Assembly (NCBI RefSeq): GCF_016086655.4
Contig: NC_052134.2
Coordinates: 10,664,001-10,728,000 of the forward strand
From: Lepeophtheirus salmonis
Taxonomy: Eukaryota; Arthropoda; Copepoda; Siphonostomatoida; Caligidae
DNA length: 64,000 nt
Direction of reading: 5' to 3'
In this document: positions 49,463 to 61,785 of the stretch, in pieces
How the letters are laid out: each line of letters opens with the position of its first letter
Numbering within the stretch: position 1 is the stretch's first letter
Notes under the pieces: generated by a model
Databases searched by the model: none
What the model was told of the DNA's origin: nothing
The model's input: only the letters and a program-made list of their open reading frames with translations
Translations under genes and position numbers: made by a program

Positions 49463-49818
49463 GGGGCGTCCACAGGGGATTAGCGGGAGGGGTTGTAGCC
49501 CCCATCCCCCACAAAGAAATTTTTGCTGTTTTAAATGAACATTTGATTTTATTTTTTTTTCAAAAAATTATATATTTGAAATTTTTTAACAAAAAATATA
49601 CTTTTTGAATTTTTTTTCCGAAAAAATAATTTTATGTAAACAGCTGTGGAGCTTTGAATTTTTTTTTTTTTTTTTTTTTTGACAAAAATTTAATATTTTA
49701 GTTTCTTTGACAATTTTTTTTTATAAATAGCTGTGAATTTTTGAAAAAGCAAATCCAAACCCAAGACATCCACCCCCAAAATATAAATATATATATACAT
49801 AATTCCTGCGAACGCCCC
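49463..49818. repeat. MITE-like dispersed repeat, member 3 (complete)
   Basis: About 356 bases with terminal inverted repeats GGGGCGTCCACAGG / CCTGCGAACGCCCC (12 of 14 pairs match). The interior is stuttered poly-T/A. No coding capacity. The left arm has only the last 94 bases (4328-4421). Confidence 0.7.
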
Positions 49819-50023
49819 TGATAACTGCATGTAATTGTGAAATGTTAAGAGATCCGTTTCTTGATTACTCAAAATGTCATTGAGTCATATACTGTATTTG
49901 CTTTGTTATTTTTGAAGGAATTCATAAAAATCAGTTTTATTCTAGCTGCTTACCGTCCTTTTAGTTGGTAATCTGAACGGGATTTTTTTTTTTTTTCTCA
50001 TTGTTGTTATCATTAATATTAAT

Positions 50024-50639
50024 AAGGGAACATCTAAGTTTGAAATAGTAACTAGTACGTTTTCTAATGAAAGACAATGAGGGGTTGTTCGGGAGTTATA
50101 AGTGTAGGTCCTTGCAGAATTTGTAGCCGAATTGAGGATCGACATTGGAGTAATTCCAGTCTTGCTAGAGACGGATTCGAGTTTGGATTCATTACCTTCC
50201 TCTCATGGCTACTTGCAGCTGACCTAGTGCTACATCATGATAGCTAGTTTTACTTTTCCTATCAACAGATAATAAAGTTAATATTAGAAACAGTGGAGCA
50301 ATCAATGGATGTATTAAATCTGCGGAAGTCTAGTAAATGTTGTAATGGTGAAAGAAAATCATTAGAAATGGGCTGAATGTGGCTGTTTGAGGAGCACTGC
50401 GCCTCCTTAGAAACCAAGGTAATTGCATCGAATCGAATGTTCTTCTGATGAGAAAATGAATAATTGATAGATATGGAAAATCTACTTTTTTTTTCCAGAG
50501 GGGGAACCCAAAACTTTCAGTAGCATGACTAAATTTTGATAAACTCAACCCCTATCTAGTCTCCTTGATCTCCACAAACTATTTTTTTATTTTCTGTATA
50601 TAGAATAATATCCCTTTTCATCTCCAAATTTTCAACACG
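50024..50639. other. junction between outer arm and P-type element
   Basis: Begins where palindrome homology ends. No gene recognised. It could be the 5' part of the element carrying the P-type transposase, but no THAP finger is seen. Confidence 0.4.
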
Positions 50640-51925
50640 TCATTGACTTGTATGAGATGGATACCATAAGGCTGGCAAAATTGCTCACAAGTTAACCTCA
50701 AATCAGTATATCCAAATCCTATTGAAAAAAAACAACATTTTACTGGCTGACAACATTTTCCATGAGAGCACCATTGCTACTTTTCAATATTACTCCTCAT
50801 CACACCCTACATGGAAAATAGCTGGAAACTTTCTCTTTGTTGTAAAAACTTATTGGAACATCGTCAATTGCAAGACACCTTCAGCAGGGATTAGAAAAAG
50901 AGATGCTTCTAAAGAATTGCTTAGTTCAGGACATGAAAATTTGGAGTATCCGGCGAAGTTTAATACCTGGGCGAAGCTTTGGCATGATGAAGCAGAAAAT
51001 CACAAAAAGAGTCTCACAATAAAAACATTCAATGCTGTGATCAGTCTACTACTGCAGAATTAAGCCTTGTGGAATATATATTAACAAAGTGTAACTTTAT
51101 GTTCGTTCTTCTTGGGTAAGTACAGAGCAAATTTATTGAATCAAGGTTTACCGTAAGCTCTCTGGAGCTATTATGTTAATGTAAGACAAGTACTTGATGC
51201 TGAGAAGAAAAGAAGAATACTTTCACTTGGAAAATTAGATGGTCTTAATATGCCAAAAAAAAGGGCATTCATTCAGCCCAGTATAGAAGTTCAACATTCC
51301 CAAGATATTGACCCGTTCAAATGATTTTTTTTTTTTGGCATTTATGAATCAAGGTAAAATTGTGTATGAGGGGAAAAAAGTGATAAAGCCCTTCTTTGTG
51401 TGATTTCTTGATATATTGCTTGGTCTCAAACATCAAGGCTCAAATTCAATGATTGTTTTGGCCTACTTGTATCTTCAAAAAAATTTCCTTCAGTTACTTT
51501 CACTGAATCTGGTAACAACTATTCCATAGTTAAACTTCTTGTACAAATAAATAGAGGAGGTCTCTACACTCTTACAGGCATCTTTTTTCTCTGCTTATTA
51601 AAATGTACATTGTGTATCAACTGATAATGAAAAATCAAAATCGTTGTTTTTCCAATGCCAAAATTTAGGAAGACTATTCTCTGTTATTTGTTCGGAAAAA
51701 AATAACAACTTCGATTATTACTTTGGTCATGATTGCGCATCTAATCATTCCTTTAAAAGCTTATTTAATGACTTTTCCATTCAATTACTATATATTAGGT
51801 CTAAAAATTATTCAAGAACACTTAATGATGATATAAAAATGAAAAGGTTTCCTGTAAACTCACAAAAAGATTGTAAAAAAACGAGGAAAATATTAAATCT
51901 ATCACTAAAATTTATAATAATATAA
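50640..51925 (+). pseudogene. P-element/THAP9-type transposase, C-terminal half, broken
   Basis: Starts with KLLTS.LTSNQYIQ, then the open frame 50722-51063: ADNIFHESTIATFQYY, TYWNIVNCKTPSAGIRKRDA and ETFNAV-like TIKTFNAVI. After a stop, shifted frames give GKVQSKFIESRF and, near 51150-51215, the elements of Y-R-x-L-S-G-A-N-Y-Y-V followed by EKKRRI. These are the GTP-binding/insertion region ('klAaqvfs.s.a.al') and the conserved 'E.rFg.yRqlsGaNYyvSvrq' C-terminal block of P-type transposases. A later frame (51644-51925) has C...H and a SKNYSRTLND end typical of the tail. Several frameshifts and stops show it is dead. It lies immediately outside the palindrome and complements, but does not join, the N-terminal part at 27095-28230. 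Confidence 0.68.
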
Positions 51926-54900
51926 AATGCTTATTATTTTTTTTCCTCTGTAGAATAAAACAAAAAAAAATCATGTTAAATTACATAAAAGATTGTTCTC
52001 ATAATAAATTATTGTAAACTTCTGAAAAAATAAAAGAGAATTATTAAACCCATCCTGTAACGTGAAAAAAACGTGATTCTTCCATGTGACTAGAATTTCG
52101 TAAATAGATGAGAGTATATATTGGATTATTGCCATCCGCAGTTTTTATTATTGCCGTCCGCGCTCCTTTATTCTTCTGTTTACCTTCATTGTATACCTGT
52201 GCAATATTGATACTTAAATAATAAAATATATAAAAAGTATTATTCAAAAATAATCATAAATGAATCGAATGTCTTTTTTGGAATTCAATCGTGGATTTTA
52301 TCTATACTTTTTGTCCAAAAACTACTCAAAATTATCAAAAATTGCATTTATGAAAAACTTTAAGGCAAGGCTATAAGACTTATATAGGTTAATAAGTCTA
52401 AGATACTGTGCAAGTATCTACTGTGTTAGTAGTATGTTTTAGTATCTTAAAATACTTAATATTTTTACATAATAAGTCCCTAAAATAATAGTTGAGCATC
52501 TCACATCTTGGAGCATGGGATAAAATGGGAAACATAAAAAAATTCGGGAGGAATATATTTTTGAATAGCTCTAATATTTCCACTTATTTAAAAAAAATAG
52601 TTAATTTATGTAAATGTAATTAAATTCTCATTCAAACTAAAATATCTTTAAAATGAATACAAATATTATTTCCTGAGTTACAATTCTTGAAAACGGAGTA
52701 CTGATTCGTGCTCAACTTGTCAAATCAAAATTAGACATGGAATTTTAAATTTCTTTGAAAAAGTAAAATTTATTGACTTTTGTTATTATATTGTGACATC
52801 ATTCAGGTTTTTCCGAAATTTTCCATGGAGTTGAGTACTAAATTATGTGTTACAAAACACAATGATAAATATTGGATAGCAAATAATAGGAGTTGAAAAA
52901 ACTCCAATTAACATAGAATATATAATAGCCTCTGACATCCTTTGTATAAATTGCTGGCTAATGTAGTACTTTAGAATTAATATTATTTATTTCAAAGCAT
53001 TCTATATACTATACTATAAGTATTACAAATAAGTGTGTCAAATATGTTATAATACATATCTAGATACAACGCAATTGCCTCTGATTAGCCTATGCTGTGT
53101 TCATAGTGGATCGAAGAAATTCGCCTAAAACATTTTTGCCTAAAGACAATTTGGAAATGGACGTTTGGCCGAAAAATGTATTTATATCTTATTTAATTTG
53201 TGTGTGTGTCTTTTATGGGTGCATATACCGTTGGTCCCAGGATGCTAAAACTTTGTATGGGTGACTCTTTTGAACCTGGTCAGGCTAAGACGGGGGTATC
53301 TCAATAATTTGCACATATTGATTTTATCATGATGACCCGCAGAGTTTTTGGTATTTAACCTCCTTCCTGTCTCGTCCATTTTCCTTGAAAAAACGCGACT
53401 CTTGTAGCAGTATAAACTTCATCCACTAAGAGAACAACTTTCTTCTGAACATCTGATAATGATATAGATCTTGAAAACAAGTATTCTCTTAATGAAGATG
53501 CTAACCCCACATTCATTGTAAACGAAGAAGAATGTTTATTATGATGATTAGGCGAAAATAAAGTTACAGCATCAATTGAAATCTAGCAATATAGTGCAGG
53601 ACTTGGGTTGTACCGAACGAGGGATGATCCCAAATAGCCTGGTGAATAACGTCTAAGGGTTGCAGGAGAGTTAAGCAGAGTGAGCTGATCACATATAAAT
53701 ACAATTTTTTTTTCGCTAATGAGAGATGAGATCCGATGACGAATTTTTAACAAGCTTATTAAAATCATTCAAACATTGCAAATGGTATCTTGCATTGACG
53801 GAGAATTAAGAGATTTCATATAGGCTAATATATTTTGAAGGGTACTGATAGAAATAATATTCTCTTCAACTGTCATGTGTTGAATAATCTTATGGTGCAC
53901 TTTAATATTCGTATGGAACAGTAAGAATATCAGATCCATTTGAATAGAGAAAGTGACTATTATTTCAACGGAGCTTTGTTGTGAGCCTTCCAAGCAATAA
54001 AATCGAATACAATTATCTGTTTTTCTATCATGGATATTAGCCGGAAGTATTTCACTAGTAATTTTTTAACATAAATCATGAAAGTCGCCCACGGAGTCCA
54101 TTTTCCTAAAAAAAAATTCCTCTTGGAGAATACTGAGATTTCCAACTGCAAGCCTTAATGATGAAGTGGCTTTTTTAGTTGTTCTCTCATGTTTGTGATT
54201 AGACAAATACTTGGGAAGATTTGGGAAAAGTTTCGGATGGAATAGAAGACGGTTTCAAATATCGATTCTTGAGAATGATATCCACCGATTTTAACTGATT
54301 TTGACTTTTTGTAACAAAAATCATGGTCTTGAAAATGAAGAGAGCAAACTCGTGAATTCTTGGAAGGTGCCTAAACTCCGCCAGCGTACCTAGGAATCGC
54401 TCTAAGCCAGGCACTTTTTAAGCATTCTTTATTAGGGAACGAGTATAGAGACCCTGTAAGGTCCTTTGGTGCATTTTTATATCCACTGCGACCATTTGGT
54501 ATACAACAGCAGGCTGACATTATGAAAAAAGATCTGAAACATGATTTTAAATTAATTATGCATACATATTAAATAACTACGACCAATTGTCTCTTCTATT
54601 AATGATTATCATTAATGTAATAATCGATCAAAAAGTAATCATGGAGTCAGTTTAATCAAATTACATCTATTTTAACTAAGACCATTTTATTTTATCTACA
54701 TCAACTACACGTCAAACAAAATGGTTTTCAGACATAAAATTAATGAAGCATACATAGCTGCCATCATACATTACAGTTCATTCTCCATATCCTCCACTAC
54801 ACTGGGATACCAAAATGTTGAGGAGATTTTCAGGGATCCAATCCAGATATTCTGAAAGGAACCCGTTTGGAGACGTGTGATTTGCAGTTCAACATGAGAA

Positions 54901-54989
54901 TACCAATCCAATGCATATATAGATCAATAAGAGGCATGGAAAATCAGGAATAAAATTACAATAACCCTTGTGTTGGACATCAGGACATT
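51926..54989. other. no recognised gene
   Basis: About 3 kb with several minus-strand frames of 60-74 residues (53583-53768, 53769-53993, 53960-54151, 54199-54414) in a row on one strand. That hints at a decayed gene or transposon, but I recognise no domain. A short word-repeat (TCGCCTAAA/TTGCCTAAA/TTGGCCGAAA) lies at about 53120-53170. Confidence 0.45.
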
Positions 54990-55700
54990 AATAGTGGAAT
55001 TCATAAAGGATCGGCTATGCTTATTGAAAAAAAAAATAAACGAAAAGTTATTTTATCCCAAATGTAGACAGCATATGCTTAAGGTAGTTGTATGCGAAGT
55101 TTGAGAAAAAGTTTTTTAGTAAAATTCCGTCTGTAGAAAATTTAAATTGAATAATAGACATCCAAAAAGCATCACTATTAAAGGATTATGTCTGAAATAA
55201 GGGCACATTATTTAATGAAGATGGATAAAATTTTGAAATCTGACACATCTCTAAGAGTTGATTATCAAGATATTGGAGAACTCAATATAATTTCACTCCT
55301 CCTCGAGATATTCAGTAGAAGAAACCAGGATCAATTCATCAAGCAAGATGGATAGCCAAAAATATATACTCTTCAAAAGGTTCTTTTTTTTAATATAGAG
55401 AATTAAATATGATGAGGGTACAATGAAAAAAACTGGATAGAATGAACAAATTCCTGATTTTGTTTTACAAGCCAATGTGGATTACTTCACTATTTGTCAA
55501 AGACTTGAAATTTTACCAGGACATGTTATTATTCAGAAGAAGGGACAATGATTTAACAGAGGTCGTAATGAATAATCTTCATAAGCACATCTGATATTTG
55601 ATACAGGAGTTGGTTCTGTTCCCTGTATTTATCAATGTTTTAGATGATAATCAAAAGAGGAATATAGTCCAGAAATTATATTCAACTAAAAACCCTGACA
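54990..55700 (+). pseudogene. transposon-like protein fragment with HxARW motif
   Basis: Several plus frames joined across stops read DYQDIGELNIIS, IHQARWIAKNIYSSK, and then a MNNLHKHLIFDTG segment. This order recalls an unnamed, repeated family of arthropod mobile-element proteins with 'dyrelleL...gap.HhARWMakaiY.lki...mn..kHlwyltpelv.falfd'. I recall the pattern but not a formal name. It is broken by many stops and its boundaries are approximate. Confidence 0.4.
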
Positions 55701-56049
55701 GCTGAAGAAAAATCAAACCTATATTTTAGATTATAATTGAAAACTCTAAATTAGATTAGATTATTTGTCCAGAATCGCATCTTTTTTTAAGTCATTTCAG
55801 CTTCAAGATCCTGTTACATCATAGTCAGAACATGAAGACTACGTGAGAGAAAAAAAAAATATACATAGCATTCGGGTATTGCAGAGAAAGAGTAAAAATG
55901 ATGACTGACTATGCATATGTAATAACTAAAAATCCCAAGCGCAGAGAGAGCGTATCTCTTTGAAGCCGTAGAATATAATAGATCACGATTTAAAAATTTT
56001 AAAAAGAATCTCTTCAATTAATAAAGTAGATAATATAAATTATCACAAC

Positions 56050-57310
56050 TAGTCTTTCCAAACTTTGAGAATGATGAGGGAATTGATCTAATTCTAAATC
56101 TTGGTCTCGTTGAGCTGTAAGTATTAGTTCTTCGTTTGAATATTTTCTTAGAAGGAGAGGTGACGAAATTTCTCTGGTTTAAGTTTTTCCCAATTATTAC
56201 TTTGAATTTTCGAATATTTTTTATCTTTGGCTCACTTTTCTGGCTTCCAATATATATTTTAGAGTTATTTCTAAGTTAGAATCATACAAGTCAGCCAACA
56301 AAATTGTCTCAGAGTGAGAAAAGTATGAATAATTTTCGAAGACATTTTTCAAGGTCGACATTTGTGTTGACAATTCTTAAAAATTATCCCTAGAAAACGA
56401 TAGCTGCTCGAACAAAAGCTTGGAACCACTCTCCCCATTATATCTTTTTTGAATAGACAACACATAAGCGCGTAAAGATTTAATGCAATTTTTACAAGAA
56501 GTTTAAAATGGAAGTACCAATTAGGGTCATTACTAGTAGGGCTTCCACTATATTCTTCGTTTGGTAGTTTAAATTGACAATAAGCTCAGTTTTTCAGGTT
56601 TGCGAGTTAAAATGGATAAATCTCCTTTAATTGGCCCATCCTGGACCAAATGGCACATAAGATATAAGTACTCTAAGCCATTATTTTTACCTAAAAATGA
56701 ATCCTTGGTACTTTTCCATCAACTGCTTCAAACATTTAGCATTCTTCAGGCGGTTTTAGCTTGAGTCTATCTTTTGAAGAACTTATTTTGCCAATGAATC
56801 CTGTTTAATTTCTGGTCCTTCCGCTTTACCATCAATTTTTTCAAATATGTATCTGAAGGACAACTCATTTCGTGCAATAAACAAATGAGAACTTGTAGAA
56901 CTCGTTGCAATTCTATTTGACAAATCTAAAAGCCCCTTTCTCAGGACCAGTATTCACTCCACACCCATCAACTAATATTGCATTTAACGTTTTTTAAGAT
57001 TTAACCTTTTTTAGTTACAGTCACAATTTCGTTTTCACAATTGAAATTCCTTTTCCATTCGTAGACCCAAAATGGTTCACATATCTGGCTCAGGGATACT
57101 TTAATATTTTGTATTTCTCCAGTTTTTTTAAATCAGAATGAATAACTTTGCACTGACTTTTCTTTCCATTAAAGCCAAACCATTCAACGTTTTCTAAAGA
57201 GTCTTCATGTTCATTTATTAATTTATCCCCATATTTTCTTCTGGAATTATCAACTTTTCCTATACTAACATGCAGTTTTCTAGAGTTAAATTCATTATAT
57301 AAACCTAGAG
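56050..57310 (-). pseudogene. second transposon-like protein fragment, opposite strand
   Basis: Read on the minus strand from about 57310: a charged KYGDKLINEHEDSLENVEWFGFNGKK segment in part, CKVIHSDLKKLEKYKILKYP, LVDGCGVNTGPEKGAFRF, NELSFRYIFEKIDGKAEGP, and near 56150-56400 SGSKLLFEQLSFSRD, FSHSETILLADLYDSN and ILEARK. Family knowledge: unnamed arthropod transposon-linked proteins carry 'vDGt.vNTG..gg...le', 'nELplr.lf..lDGkt.Gp' and 'fahpEniLlaml.d....ire.al.rilkaR' in this order. Stops break it throughout. Confidence 0.45.
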
Positions 57311-57379
57311 GTTACAAACCTAGAAGGAACCACCATCAAATTGTTATACTTACTTTTAGAGGTTTGTTTTCTGTTTTTT

Positions 57380-58560
57380 CAAAAGAAATTAAATATATGC
57401 ATTTCTTCTATCGTAAATTACTCTGCCAAATTTAATTTTTTTTCCTTTATCTTTCAGCTAACTAATTTTCATGAACTGAGCTACAACTCTGTGTAATACC
57501 TTTTTTGTTTCTACAGCTCTAACACATTCAAAATTGACTTTTAAAAAAAAAAAATTTTTTTTGTCAACTTCCATATATCTCCGGTAAAATACGGAAATGA
57601 TCCAGTATACTTTAGGCTTTTTTCTATCAACTAGCAAAGTTTCATAAAATTATTTCAGCTGACATGAACATTATTGCACTTGCAAAATATTGTTTCGCAA
57701 TCACAAATTTAGTAGGCTACAATAAATAGAAAACAGATTTTTATATAAAGGTACAAATACATTTTTATATCGGTTACAACTTTGTTTAAAATAAAAAAGT
57801 CTAAATAGCTATAATATATTCAAAATTACCTTTCTAAAATTTGTCTGTTAAAAAAGGTTAATTTTCTTCAATTTTCAGACATCTCCAGTAAATTACAGAT
57901 ATGATCGGGAAAACTTTAGGGTTTTGTCTATAAATTGTCGAATCATTATTTAAAAACATCAGCTGACATCGACATTATAAGTCTTGCAAAAATTTGATTT
58001 TTAATAACATATTCAGTTTGATGGCTGTCAGACATAAAGAATACATTTATATATGGCTACTAATAAATTCTTTTGTCATCTACCACTCTTTTAAAGAAAA
58101 AAATCGTTTTAAATAGATCTAATACATTCCAAATTGAAAATTCACTTTTTGAATTTGTGTCTTAAAAAAGATTAATTTCGTCAACTTCCAAACCTTTCCA
58201 GTCAACTACAGGCAGAATTTGATAAACTTTAGACTTTTATGTATCAAGTGGAATAATTTTATAAAACTATATCCATTGATAAAGCCATGATTGGACTGCT
58301 GAAATTTTGTTTCCTAAACACAATGACTAATAAATAAAATATGAAAGAGACGTTCTGACGTCATCTATATGAAAAACATTCAATTGAAATTGTGATGTTA
58401 TACTATAACGAAAAGTGTTCTTATGTTATATATTTTTATTAACAGCTGTATTTTATATATTTATCTTATATAAAATAATATATTTATTTTAATTTATAAC
58501 CTCTTTAATTTAATGAATGGTTGCGTAGGAATATAAACGTCAACAGATGGACCTGATTTT
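57380..58560. repeat. dispersed non-coding repeat, member 2, with internal repeats
   Basis: Three diverged internal units begin near 57500, 57790 and 58110, each with a C/AGCTCTAA.ACATTCAAAATTG-type word and a later CC.GTAAA.TACAG...GAT-AACTTTAG word. The last part (58180-58540) matches 8040-8410 in direct orientation. It is not coding. Confidence 0.6.
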
Positions 58561-58779
58561 AGGATGAGGCATCAACGTACCTATATAAACATAGAAATGA
58601 CGTCATTTTTTGTGGAAGTATTAGTATGAAAAGAAAATTCAATTTTCGGCTTAGAAAAAGTACAATAACTCATTACTTATCCGACAAATATATGTCATTT
58701 TGGTGTCAATTAAATTCTACCCTTAATATACATCGAAGGAACCTATTTAAAGTCCTTGATTAAGTTATTTTTTATTTAT

Positions 58780-60320
58780 TGTAACCTACTTACATAGAAT
58801 TGAAGTGAAGAAAATATTATTCAGTTTATTTGGTCATAAATGAATTATAATTATAACTCATTAATTAGAATTAGAGACGCGAACATGGGATTTAGTTAAC
58901 TCTTATTAAATTTGGACTTGGAACTCCAGGAGGAATCGATTTGGACTAAAAAAAAGAAATATTAAATTTGACTAGGACTCAATATAAAAGACTCGTAACT
59001 CGTCTAGAATTCGTCGTCAGATCGACAAGGTTCAGATTCTAATAAGACTCCAAGCTTGAAACTCACAAATTCACGTACCCAATAACTCTCGACTTTACTT
59101 TAAGTCGTATTATATCGGACTTTACTTATGAGAATTGGCGCAAGCTTATCTCTCAATAATTGAGATTCTACTAGTCGTCGTAAAAATTACTTGTGAACAG
59201 CTCCGTTTACAATATATTCATAACATTGAATTTCTATTTGATATATGCCGAAAAAATTCTACAAAAGAATGATCATCATCACACACAATTGTTAATTTAG
59301 AAGTGAACTCTTTTTTGTCTGGAATTTGACTTATACATATATATATATATGTTTTAAGATAAGTCATTTGACGGACTGAAAGAAAAAATATATACCCTTG
59401 TTTCCTTCATAATTTTCATACAAAGTTTTACAGTGAAGACACAAGATAAATAAATTATACTAGAAGGTTAAAACTAAATAACCTCTATTATTTATATTTC
59501 ATCAAATTTATTTTTAATGGTTGAGCTCAATCAACTTGCGGATCATTGGATAAATAAAAAAATGGTAGTAGTTTATAACATGGCATTTTGTGACTTATAT
59601 AATGGACCTTGCTATATATATCCTGATATGTAAAAGACGACTCCTTTACATTTTTATCAGTGTTGTTGATGTCATTATTGGGCAGCACTTCATTAACTAT
59701 TTGTACAAATTCATAAAGATCTTTTTAAATGCAATACTACATTATCAGAGATTAGAAGATGGTCAATGACAGTATAACAATAAAAAAATCATCACAAAAT
59801 GAACAAAGGCTTTATCAATAAAAACGGATATCTAAACTCCAAAAATAAAAATATACACTAGATATTAGTCTTCATCGAGAGAATAACTAACACATGCTAT
59901 TTTAATATTATATTAATAGATATATTATGTGTAACTCTGTATATATACAATAAATATTATTTAGTAATAATTATATTTATACTAATTTCATTCATGAGTT
60001 TCGATATAACTGATAATATAAGTATAATACTAATATAATATTGTTTGCTTGATTCTAAGCGAATAGGATCATCATATTTTAAAAATACCAACTAAGAATT
60101 TTACGACAATAAAATAAATATTCTATTAATCCAAATAAAATTGTGGTTTAATAACAGTGAACGGATAATTACGATAATTAATTAATAGAATATGTACAGA
60201 TATAAATTATGTTTGTAACTACTAATAAGGAAAGAAATAGCACGTTGCTCATATAACACATACCCGCTCGTTTTTAGAGTTTAAGTCCTGTAGTCGTTTT
60301 GAATTATCACCAGTAACAAA
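58780..60320 (+). repeat. dispersed repeat R, copy 2
   Basis: Inverted relative to 30860-31740 (see that entry). 58880-59150 is dense in GACTCG/CGTCG/ACTC words. It is longer than copy 1 by a block at about 59260-59810. No coding domain. Confidence 0.72.
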
Positions 60321-61785
60321 AAAAAATGAGGAAATAAAAATTAAGACCCTCTTCTATTTATAAACAAATTTAATAAACCTAAACCCACAAAACTTCCCGC
60401 AAAAGACCTCATTAAAGGTCACGGAGACTCGTGAACTAAGTGGAAAGGGTGACGAGTAATATTAGACAAATAGCTTTGAAGAAAATCCAAGGGTTATTTT
60501 CACAATAATCTTTAAAAGCTATAAAATATAAACATAAAACTCACTATCACTAAAGTTTGCCAGAATAAAAACTTATTCTTATAGATCCGCCCCACATTCA
60601 TTAGACTCATATTCAGCTTAAGTAGTAAGATAATAATTAGATACACATAAAACCTAGATAACCTTAAATAATTAAGTCACAACAAAAAAACAACTCTGTA
60701 GTTCAACCTAAACAAAATCCTAAATAAACAAAATTTATAAATAACCCCTAAACTGTTAAGGGACAACCCCCCACCCCCTAAAGACAAAACAGGTAGAAGC
60801 TCACTGCCTCTTAGACGCAATTGCTGAACATAGTCACCCCACAATTAATTATTGAAGTGACCTCAACAAGGCAATATTAATAATCTGTACATAACTTACT
60901 TACTTAAATAATCCATGCATTTACATATATTAATTAATTTGACACATTTGTTTATCACTTTATTTGAAAAGAACACTCCCTTATAATATGTTTCTGATAA
61001 TGATATAAATTGATTGGATAAAATCTGATTGGGCAACAATTATGTACAATGTACAATCATTCACTTGATACATTTTTTACGTAGTTAATCTTAATAAAAA
61101 AATATCCTGTGTTGTTTTTCACACTTCAATATTTATCATTCCAAAGTGTATTTATCCTCTCCAAATATTCATCAATTTAAGTATGTGAAAAATCTACAAA
61201 GAGCTGCTTAGAAAGGGAAAAAATATTAAATCGAAGTCACTTATCCAAATCCCAAGTGGATAAAATTCCTGGCACAAAATTCTCCAGGGGCAAACCCCCT
61301 CTGGGAAACATCCTCCTAGGACAATCCTTCTACACCCACAAGATAAAAAACAGACCTAGAAAAATTTAGGCAAATCCACTTAGATATTTAGTTACTCTTT
61401 TGGTATAATGAATCAATCATTTTATGTTATTGAAGAATATGCAATAACATACTTAGAAACAAAAAAAATCTAGAATCCTCGTTGTAACTCCATATATTTT
61501 TACCACCATTATCAGCGATCCAAAAAATTAATTTTTGTGAAAAAGACATTTTGATGATTTTAGTACACAACTTTATTATTCAAACACAAGAAACGTAATG
61601 AATTACTGTACTTACAAAACCAAATCTCAACTCAATACTTTATCTCAAACTTTATCATGAAGCAACTTTACACATTTCTAAAACGTATGAAAATAATCAA
61701 TACGTAGTCCGTAGTTACAGGTTACTTATTTATATATGATTAATGATTATGAATTTTGATATATTTTTCTCCTCAAGTGTGCAAA
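60321..61785. other. no recognised gene
   Basis: A+T-rich and without a recognisable frame. A C-rich stretch (CCCCCCACCCCCTAAAG) lies near 60768, and a CTCC/CCAGGGG word cluster near 61280-61345. Confidence 0.5.

Larger units (their letters stand above)
44468..50023. repeat. palindrome pair 1, right (outer) arm
   Basis: Inverted partner of 4128-7983. It holds astacin copy C, the Tc1/mariner scrap, the nearly whole pseudogene D and a complete MITE. The part from about 48034 to 49735 has no counterpart on the left, which has a deletion there. Confidence 0.93.
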
